Assembly (NCBI GenBank): GCA_020443005.1
Contig: JAGRJA010000264.1
Location: 1 to 5,063, forward strand
DNA: 5,063 nt
Direction of reading: 5' to 3'
DNA from: Pseudomonadales bacterium
GTDB taxonomy: Bacteria > Pseudomonadota > Gammaproteobacteria > Pseudomonadales > UBA7239
This document shows, piece by piece, positions 1 to 5,063 of the stretch. Position 1 is the stretch's first letter; each line of letters starts with the position of its first letter. Both the position numbers and the translations under genes were made by a program. The notes beneath the pieces are model-generated. The model saw nothing but the letters and a program-made list of their open reading frames with translations, ran no database searches and was not told where the DNA came from.

Positions 1-544
1 ATTGCGCGATGCCTTGCAGCTGTTTTTTCATCGCGACGACACATTCAGCCTGGGTGTTTGTAATGGTTGCCAGATGATGTCCAACCTCAAAGGTCTTATC
101 CCGGGTGCTGAACACTGGCCACGATTTGTGCGTAATCTCTCCGAGCAATTTGAAGCGCGTTTTACGGGTGTAAAAATTCAGGAGTCTCCCTCTATTCTGC
201 TTGCCGGGATGGCGGGTTCTATTATGCCGGTAGCTGTGGCGCACGGTGAAGGGCGAGCAGAGTTCAATGACCAAAAAGCATTGGCTGCTTTCAGGGAAAG
301 TCATACGCTCAGCCTGTCTTTTGTCAGTAATCAGGGCGACCCCACAGAAATTTATCCGTTCAATCCAAACGGTTCACCAGAAGGTATTACCGGGCTTTGT
401 AACGCCGATGGCAGGCATACCATCATGATGCCGCACCCTGAACGGGTATTCAGGGCCGTTCAGAACAGCTGGCACCCGAGTGACTGGGATGAAGACAGTG
501 GCTGGATGCGACTGTTCCGCAATGCAAGGGTTTGGGTTGGCTAG
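1..544 (+). CDS. purL: Phosphoribosylformylglycinamidine synthase PurL, C-terminal glutaminase domain (5' end outside window)
   Basis: PurL makes formylglycinamidine ribonucleotide from FGAR, ATP and glutamine in cytoplasmic de novo purine synthesis. Only the last 180 codons are present, and the frame is open at the left edge, with the first whole codon at base 2. The visible part is the class I glutamine amidotransferase domain, which supplies ammonia. It has the nucleophile motif GVCNGCQ (first Cys, residue 20 of the visible part), the HGEGR loop, the NPNGSP segment and the triad His/Glu in PHPERVF (His145, Glu147). The NSWHP and WMRLFRNAR tail is typical of the roughly 1,300-residue gammaproteobacterial enzyme. 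No domain disruption is seen. The TTG at base 2 is an internal Leu codon, not a start. The gene ends at TAG (542-544), whose bases are shared with the stop codon of the opposite-strand gene. Identification is very secure. Confidence 0.98.
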   Translation, partial: LRDALQLFFHRDDTFSLGVCNGCQMMSNLKGLIPGAEHWPRFVRNLSEQFEARFTGVKIQESPSILLAGMAGSIMPVAVAHGEGRAEFNDQKALAAFRESHTLSLSFVSNQGDPTEIYPFNPNGSPEGITGLCNADGRHTIMMPHPERVFRAVQNSWHPSDWDEDSGWMRLFRNARVWVG

Positions 545-2076
545 AAAATATAAGCCTCGTTAATCACGATTTTTTCCGCTTTATCGCAGTTGGCAAATCG
601 CAGCGCCAGACGATTCAGTTTGTAAGGTTTTAATCCGTAAGGGTCATTCTCCGGCAGGCGCAGAACATGGCGTTGAGCGATCTGGTTTTTCAGGCTATAG
701 GGTAGCCGGTTCATGCCGGCTTCTCCCTGGCCCGGAAATTCCGAAACCCAATGCAGATAGCTGACTGTATCCTTCATTTTTTTTCCGCCCACAAAACAGT
801 CTGCGTCAATGACAATGCCGTTAATCGTTTGTGAAGGTATATCATCCAGATACCACTCAAGTATGGGTTCATCATTGCGGTATTTTGTGTATTCCTCCCG
901 CCGGTAAGTTCTGTTTTGATCAAGCGTATATTGGGGCTTGAAAGTTTTCCGGGCATATTGATCAAATTCCTGCTTCTTTTCACCGGCTGCATTAAAAACA
1001 CGAACTTTCATATAGTAGTCGTTAATATCAACATAGAAGAACTGCCTGTCTCTTGAGCCAAGAGAGCCGGCAAAATAATAGGGCACGCCTTCATAAACAC
1101 GACGCCACGGAAATTGGCCGCCATCTGCACCGCCGAAAATGGCATCCACTTTATACTTGTTGAATAGGCGGAAAATATCGCGGTGTTCATCGTCATACAC
1201 CCTGTTTTCCGCACCCCAGAAGACAATGTTGAAATCACTGTTACTTTTTTTGATGTCTTCTTCAAAATGCTTGAGAACATTCCTGTCCATATACATCGGT
1301 CGTTTGGTGAGCGTGACACTGTAGAAGCGGATATTTTTGTAGGTGAAACTATAGTAGGCGTTTTCACCCTCGGGTTGCGGATAGTGGTAAGGGAAGAGGT
1401 TTCTGAAATTATCCAGTGTGTTCCGGTGACCGTGTTCGTTAAAGTTTTTTTCATGGTTGCCAGGAGCGGGAATGACCGTGGTGGATTTCAGCAACGGCCT
1501 GAACAGGTCGAAGTATTCGGTTTTACAATCGTCGATAGAAGCGAAAAGGCAAAAGTCACCCAATAATAGCGTGAATTCGCTATCAAGCCCGCCGATCAAC
1601 GGGAAAATGGTCTGCACCGGATATTCATCAATGGCGCGGGTGCCACCCGTGTGGCCGACTGTTGTAAAACGGGTGTGTCTGTCATTCACCGGTGTCGTGA
1701 ATTCACCGCTTTCGCCAAGATCAGTTTTGAAGCGATATTCTGTCTGGGGATGCAAACCCGTAAAGACCATTTTGTGAAAGCGGGTCGGTTGTTTATCTTC
1801 GGCTTCAAATTGCTGAAAATCATTCCATACAAGTGTTTTTGCCTTGTATGCTTCGGTTGATACCCAGGAAATGACCGTCTTTTCAGTATTATTGAGCAAA
1901 AAATAGGGGGGGATTTGCCGGAGTTCGAGGCCGTTTTTTTTCAGCGGGAGATCTGGCGAAGCATTTGATGTAAGGCCAATGACGAGAAGAAACAAAAAAG
2001 TGAGAATGCATTGGCATTGATGTCGCTTTGTTCCATGAAATCGGGTTCTATGAAAGCGTGACAGGGGTTTTGACAT
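541..2076 (-). CDS. Secreted purple-acid-phosphatase-like protein with degenerate metal site (probable pseudoenzyme)
   Basis: This 511-residue protein has a basic N-region, a hydrophobic core (about residues 24-36) and a possible signal peptidase site after SNA (37-39), so it is probably periplasmic or exported. Residues about 60-130 resemble the FN3-like N-terminal domain of purple acid phosphatases (ISWVSTEA, FTGLHPQTEYRF, GEFTTPV). Residues about 136-345 follow the metallophosphoesterase fold order, but most ligands are replaced. GDxG is GHTG (141-144), GDxxY is GDFCL (173-177), GNHE is intact (206-209), the block IV His is missing in IVFWGAEN (284-291), and GHxH is GADG (316-319). Phosphatase activity is therefore doubtful. 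Residues about 385-511 form an additional domain I do not recognise. Cys176/183 and Cys427/497 could form disulfides. The ATG at 2076 is the only reasonable start before the signal peptide, although no clear Shine-Dalgarno sequence precedes it. The gene is divergent from the MBOAT gene and convergent with purL. Confidence 0.85.
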   Translation of the reverse strand: MSKPLSRFHRTRFHGTKRHQCQCILTFLFLLVIGLTSNASPDLPLKKNGLELRQIPPYFLLNNTEKTVISWVSTEAYKAKTLVWNDFQQFEAEDKQPTRFHKMVFTGLHPQTEYRFKTDLGESGEFTTPVNDRHTRFTTVGHTGGTRAIDEYPVQTIFPLIGGLDSEFTLLLGDFCLFASIDDCKTEYFDLFRPLLKSTTVIPAPGNHEKNFNEHGHRNTLDNFRNLFPYHYPQPEGENAYYSFTYKNIRFYSVTLTKRPMYMDRNVLKHFEEDIKKSNSDFNIVFWGAENRVYDDEHRDIFRLFNKYKVDAIFGGADGGQFPWRRVYEGVPYYFAGSLGSRDRQFFYVDINDYYMKVRVFNAAGEKKQEFDQYARKTFKPQYTLDQNRTYRREEYTKYRNDEPILEWYLDDIPSQTINGIVIDADCFVGGKKMKDTVSYLHWVSEFPGQGEAGMNRLPYSLKNQIAQRHVLRLPENDPYGLKPYKLNRLALRFANCDKAEKIVINEAYIF

Positions 2077-2109
2077 GGTAGCTAGCTATTAAACAGAAAG
2101 TTAAATGTA

Positions 2110-2118
2110 ACTATATCA
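2110..2118 (-). promoter_or_regulatory. Candidate extended -10 promoter for the phosphatase-like gene
   Basis: On the minus strand this reads TGA followed by TATAGT. The hexamer matches five of six bases of the sigma-70 -10 consensus (2110-2115) and carries the TGn extension (2116-2118). No good -35 hexamer lies 16-18 bases upstream, which extended -10 promoters can tolerate. Transcription would start near 2103 and give a leader of about 27 bases. This is a motif match only. Confidence 0.35.
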
Positions 2119-2131
2119 GAAACATTTGCTG

Positions 2132-2140
2132 TGTTTTAAT
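2132..2140 (+). promoter_or_regulatory. Candidate extended -10 promoter for the MBOAT-SGNH pair
   Basis: TGT (2132-2134) is followed by TTTAAT (2135-2140), a five-of-six match to the sigma-70 -10 box with the TGn extension. The -35 position (2112-2117, TATATC) is poor and lies on top of the opposite-strand -10 box, so polymerase binding in the two directions could compete. The predicted start is near 2147, leaving a leader of about 40 bases before the TTG start. A weaker alternative is TTGCTG (2126-2131) with TATCTA 18 bases downstream. Confidence 0.35.
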
Positions 2141-2168
2141 GCCTTTGAATATCTATCGTGAAATAAGA

Positions 2169-2174
2169 AGAGGA
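2169..2174 (+). promoter_or_regulatory. Ribosome binding site that sets the TTG start of the MBOAT gene
   Basis: AGAGGA lies 11 bases before TTG 2186. The frame is closed by TGA at 2159-2161 and has no ATG or GTG in between, so this site supports TTG as the true start. A short possible hairpin (AGAAG 2166-2170 with CTTCT 2180-2184) would place GGA in its loop. At five base pairs it is too weak to call regulatory. Confidence 0.6.
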
Positions 2175-2185
2175 ACGGGCTTCTC

Positions 2186-3652
2186 TTGCTTTTCAACTCA
2201 CTGTTTTTTATTTTTGTTTTTTTGCCTTTGAGTCTTGTCGGTTTTTTTCTGATCGGTTCAAGGGGGCATCACCGTGTGGCTACGGCCTGGCTGGTTGCCT
2301 GTTCGCTGTTTTTCTATGGCTGGTGGAACCCTGCATATTTGGGCCTGATTCTGGTCTCCATGCTGTTCAACTATGCGATGGGGGTTCAGTTAAGCATGCG
2401 AGCCTTTTCACTGCTGAAAAAGAAACTGCTGCTTGCGTTTGCTGTATCCTCAAATCTTGCACTTCTGGGCTATTACAAATATGCGAATTTTTTTGTTGAT
2501 AACCTCAATCTGTTTCTGGATACGGGGTTTACACTGGAAAAAATCATACTGCCATTGGCGATTTCCTTTTTTACCTTCCAGCAAATAGCTTATGTGGTTG
2601 ATGCCTACAAAGGAGAAACCCGTGAATATAATTTCCTGCATTATTGCCTGTTTGTGACATTTTTCCCCCAGTTGATTGCAGGGCCCATTGTTCATCATCG
2701 TGAAATGATGCCGCAATTTGCAAAAGACGAAACCTATCGTTTTAACGCCCGTTCGTTTGTTTTTGGTATCACGATTTTTTCAATCGGGCTGTTCAAGAAA
2801 GTGGTTTTGGCCGATGATATTGCGGGCTATGTTAACCCTGTCTTTTCTCTGGCAGAGCAGTTGACGCCGATATCGACTGTCGATGCCTGGGTGGCGACGC
2901 TGGGCTACAGTCTTCAGCTCTATTTTGATTTTTCGGGTTATGCAGATATGGCCATCGGTATTGGCCTCATGTTTGGCGTATTGTTGCCAAACAATTTCAA
3001 TTCACCTTTTCTGTCGATCAATATCAATGATTTCTGGCGGCGCTGGCATATTACGCTTGGACGATTTTTCAGGGAGTACCTGTATATTCCTCTCGGTGGA
3101 AGCAGGAAAGGTTTTCTTGTAACACAGTTGAATATCTTTATCGTGATGTTGTTGAGTGGACTCTGGCACGGAGCAGGCTGGACTTTTGTTTTTTGGGGTG
3201 TGTTACATGGTTTGGCTATGGTGATCAATGGTGTTTGGCGGCAATTCCGGGTTTCCGCTTGCAGGCATGATCTCACTCAATCAACCTTTGTTGGTCGACT
3301 TCTGTCCATCCTCATTACATTTGTGTTTGTTGTGCTGGCCTTTGTTTATTTTCGAGCAGAAACAATTACCGGCGCCAATCATATACTTGCAAGGCTTTTC
3401 TCCGAAACAATCTGGTCTGAAATACAGGCTGTTTATTCGTCTGGTTATAACAATGCCCTGAGCAGGATTGCATTTTTGATGGCCATTGTATTTTTAATAC
3501 CCAATGTTGCCAGAATTTATGTTGCAAAATGCAGGCTTTCTGACCCAAGTATGATTCATGCCATTTTTTCTTCACTGCTTTTTGCATGCAGCCTTTATGT
3601 GCTTTTGTACAAAGCCAATGTCATTCACGAATTTCTCTATTTCAATTTCTGA
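2186..3652 (+). CDS. MBOAT-family membrane-bound O-acyltransferase, AlgI/DltB type
   Basis: This is a complete 488-residue polytopic inner-membrane protein. Members of this family use a cytoplasmic acyl donor to pass an acyl group across the membrane for modification of an extracytoplasmic polymer. It begins MLFNS, the usual family N-terminus, which supports the TTG start. Family landmarks run in order: FYGWWNP (43-49), GYYKY (95-99), ISFFTFQQIAYVVDAYKG (126-143), FFPQLIAGPI (159-168), YFDFSGYADMAIGIG (246-260), FWRRWHITLGRFFREYLYIPLGG (283-305), LSGLWHGAGW (323-332) and VLHG (339-342). His328 in WHG corresponds to the essential His of AlgI and DltB, and His341 is the second conserved one. 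The C-terminus FLYFNF matches the family's FxYFxF ending, so the protein is intact. Its stop codon overlaps the start of the SGNH gene. The acyl group is most likely acetyl, but donor and acceptor cannot be read from sequence. Confidence 0.95.
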   Translation: MLFNSLFFIFVFLPLSLVGFFLIGSRGHHRVATAWLVACSLFFYGWWNPAYLGLILVSMLFNYAMGVQLSMRAFSLLKKKLLLAFAVSSNLALLGYYKYANFFVDNLNLFLDTGFTLEKIILPLAISFFTFQQIAYVVDAYKGETREYNFLHYCLFVTFFPQLIAGPIVHHREMMPQFAKDETYRFNARSFVFGITIFSIGLFKKVVLADDIAGYVNPVFSLAEQLTPISTVDAWVATLGYSLQLYFDFSGYADMAIGIGLMFGVLLPNNFNSPFLSININDFWRRWHITLGRFFREYLYIPLGGSRKGFLVTQLNIFIVMLLSGLWHGAGWTFVFWGVLHGLAMVINGVWRQFRVSACRHDLTQSTFVGRLLSILITFVFVVLAFVYFRAETITGANHILARLFSETIWSEIQAVYSSGYNNALSRIAFLMAIVFLIPNVARIYVAKCRLSDPSMIHAIFSSLLFACSLYVLLYKANVIHEFLYFNF

Positions 3653-4899
3653 TGGATAACAGACGCAGCTATATTTTTGTTTTTTTTCTGCTAGCCGCAC
3701 TTGGTGTGACCGGGCCTGCACTGTTTGTGCTTCTGGTTGACCCTTACCAGATTTATCACAAAAGTTTCATACAACCTGCCATGTTTTCTGTTAATGAACG
3801 CTATCAGAGTGCAGGCCTGATAAATTCCTACCTCGATGAAAGTTATGACGCCATTATTATTGGCAGCTCGCTGAGTGAGAACTTCAATACCGAACAGGTT
3901 TCCAGAGTGACCGGTTGGAAAAAAACCATGAGACTTACGGTCAATGCATCTACCAGTGAAATGCCGCAGGAGCACTTGCTTGTGTTGCAAAAAGCGTTGG
4001 CAACGGGGCACATAAAGCATGTGTTGTGGGAGATTCACCCCAAGTACATATGGGTTAAGGATGATCAACTTGATCAGGTTTCAGAAAAATTCCCGGAATA
4101 TTTATATAACGAAAGTGTCTTCGATGACTATCACTATCTTTTCAATGATGATGTTGTCAAACTTTCCATCAAAAATATTCTTGGTCAACTCGACACTCTC
4201 TGTGAAAATGGCTGCAATTATGAATGGAGTCATCAATGGCTGGATAATTTTGAAGCATTGAACCAATGGATGCTCAGGGAGAAATTAAATGAGAAAAACA
4301 ATGGTTTTCATCGTTTTTCCCGATCGGCAAAATTGAAAGCCTACGATACAAAAATCCGTAAAAACAAGGCAGATCTGGATGTGAACGAGATCCTCGAAAA
4401 GTCCAGGTTTTATCACTCGTCATTTATTACAGAGCGTGTTGAGCGTTTGATTGCGAATAATCCCGATACGCATTTTAATCTGTATATTCCACCAATCCCC
4501 AGTTTCTTTTATGCAGAAAAGAAAAACGGCAACCTGATTGCGACAATGGGGCTTTACAGGCAGATTGCCAAGGTGGGCTCAAAACACAAAAATGTCAGTT
4601 TCTATGCGTTCAACAATCTGTTTCAGATTACAAATAATGTCGCTTTTTACAAGGATGAACATCATTATCATTCCGATGTTAATGATTATATTGTCAAACG
4701 AATGTCACTTGATCTGGATAGAGTTTCGCCGGAAAATTTCGATCAATATGCCCTGGTATTTCTGAGCAACCTTAAAACGCTCGAGGTTCAATTCTTCGAC
4801 AAAGTCGATTTGAACAAGCTAGAACCTGAAATAGATAAAAGGGTTATAGGTGCCGGCGACAATATAACAGATGCTGAGAAAAAAGACTGGCAGCAGTAA
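3652..4899 (+). CDS. Membrane-anchored SGNH-hydrolase-like protein, probable acyltransfer partner of the MBOAT
   Basis: The protein has 415 residues. One hydrophobic segment (about 7-29) after a short basic N-terminus (MDNRR) suggests a signal anchor with the rest in the periplasm. AIIIGSSLSENF (68-79) looks like SGNH block I, with Ser73 the candidate nucleophile, and GSS in place of GDS as in DltD. DEHH (335-338) fits the block V DxxH motif, with Asp335 and His338. Blocks II and III are not clear, and Asn98 is the only weak candidate. Cys184 and Cys188 could form a disulfide. Start ATG 3652 shares one base with the MBOAT TGA (TGATG). No Shine-Dalgarno is seen, which points to termination-reinitiation coupling. 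An earlier in-frame ATG at 3586 would run 67 bases into the MBOAT end and is less likely. By analogy with AlgJ, AlgX and DltD it would deliver the acyl group to the acceptor. This is a role by motif and context, not by close homology. The gene is AT-rich, and its last 26 codons overlap the opposite-strand gene. Confidence 0.8.
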   Translation: MDNRRSYIFVFFLLAALGVTGPALFVLLVDPYQIYHKSFIQPAMFSVNERYQSAGLINSYLDESYDAIIIGSSLSENFNTEQVSRVTGWKKTMRLTVNASTSEMPQEHLLVLQKALATGHIKHVLWEIHPKYIWVKDDQLDQVSEKFPEYLYNESVFDDYHYLFNDDVVKLSIKNILGQLDTLCENGCNYEWSHQWLDNFEALNQWMLREKLNEKNNGFHRFSRSAKLKAYDTKIRKNKADLDVNEILEKSRFYHSSFITERVERLIANNPDTHFNLYIPPIPSFFYAEKKNGNLIATMGLYRQIAKVGSKHKNVSFYAFNNLFQITNNVAFYKDEHHYHSDVNDYIVKRMSLDLDRVSPENFDQYALVFLSNLKTLEVQFFDKVDLNKLEPEIDKRVIGAGDNITDAEKKDWQQ

Positions 4900-5063
4900 A
4901 ACGCTTTGTTGCGTCAGGAACAACAGAGGGTGTTCGTTGAAAAAACGATGGGTTTTCTGCCAGAAATACCGGTAAATCGGCATTGATAGCAGGGTGCCGA
5001 TCACCAGGGTGAGTATGACTTCATTGTTAAGAAACAAATAGATGCTTTTTTGTTCTGACGGTA
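4819..5063 (-). CDS. C-terminal end of a second MBOAT-family O-acyltransferase (5' end outside window)
   Basis: The minus-strand frame is open from the right edge to TAG at 4821-4819, giving 80 complete codons. The end reads GTYNPFIYFRF, a near-signature C-terminus of AlgI-type MBOAT proteins. Before it are two hydrophobic segments (NNEVILTLVIGTLLSMPIY and SVLLLPVFFLSICYIVAG) arranged like the last helices of that family, including the G-x-L-x-S-x-P pattern. The TTG at 5037 is not the real start, because the frame continues upstream to the edge with MBOAT-like sequence (PSEQKSIYLFL). The conserved acyltransferase core and its His lie outside the window, so activity cannot be judged. The gene is convergent with the SGNH gene and overlaps it by 81 bases. 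Confidence 0.85.
   Translation of the reverse strand, partial: PSEQKSIYLFLNNEVILTLVIGTLLSMPIYRYFWQKTHRFFNEHPLLFLTQQSVLLLPVFFLSICYIVAGTYNPFIYFRF

Noticed and set aside
1183..1566. A 127-codon plus-strand open frame within the phosphatase-like gene
   Set aside because: It is antisense to a gene with clear domain structure and has no recognisable motif or ribosome site, so it is a shadow frame.
2079..2088. TAGCTAGCTA palindrome just before the phosphatase-like start codon
   Set aside because: It is a perfect ten-base palindrome where a ribosome site would normally be, but it is short, single-copy and matches no operator I know, so it is not listed as a feature.
2204..2248. T6 to T7 runs near the start of the MBOAT gene, considered as slippage sites
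   Set aside because: They are explained by Phe codons in the first membrane helix and do not exceed seven bases. The T8 run at 3680-3687 in the SGNH anchor has the same explanation.
2450..2716. An 88-codon minus-strand open frame within the MBOAT gene
   Set aside because: It is antisense to conserved MBOAT motifs and shows no protein signature of its own.
3586..3651. Upstream in-frame ATG giving the SGNH-like protein 22 extra residues
   Set aside because: It lies inside the conserved C-terminal coding part of the MBOAT gene, has no ribosome site, and would place a polar stretch ahead of the signal anchor. ATG 3652 has the TGATG overlap and gives a normal anchor.
4910..4929. Possible terminator hairpin after the SGNH stop (TTGTT and AACAA arms)
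   Set aside because: The stem is only five mostly A-T pairs, has no following T run, and lies within the coding part of the second MBOAT.

Overview
The window looks like a piece of a gammaproteobacterial chromosome. The best anchor is the C-terminal end of PurL at the left edge, whose motifs (GVCNGCQMMSNL, PHPERVF) closely match the long single-chain form of this enzyme in Escherichia coli and Pseudomonas relatives. I cannot name a genus. To the right of purL the sequence holds cell-envelope genes and becomes more AT-rich: single 60-base rows fall from 31/60 G+C in purL (61-120) to 18-21/60 in the last complete gene (4261-4320, 4621-4680).

Layout: (1) 1-544 (+), 3' end of purL. (2) 541-2076 (-), a full-length secreted protein with the architecture of a purple acid phosphatase (FN3-like domain, metallophosphoesterase domain, extra C-terminal domain) in which most canonical metal ligands are missing. 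(3) 2077-2185, a short divergent intergenic region with candidate promoters in both directions. (4) 2186-3652 (+), a full-length MBOAT-family membrane O-acyltransferase of the AlgI/DltB type, starting at TTG. (5) 3652-4899 (+), a membrane-anchored SGNH-hydrolase-like protein whose start codon overlaps the MBOAT stop codon. (6) 4819-5063 (-), the C-terminal end of a second MBOAT protein, convergent with and overlapping the SGNH gene. Coding density is almost total. There is no gene-free stretch over 300 bases, and I saw no RNA gene, insertion sequence, CRISPR array or convincing terminator.

How the genes may work together: MBOAT plus SGNH pairs such as AlgI with AlgJ/AlgX, and DltB with DltD, move an acyl group across the inner membrane and place it on an extracytoplasmic polymer. 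The coupled pair here probably does the same to an unidentified glycan or other envelope substrate. The divergently transcribed, probably catalytically dead phosphatase-like protein could be a periplasmic binding or scaffold partner, but that link rests only on gene position. The second MBOAT suggests that the locus continues to the right.
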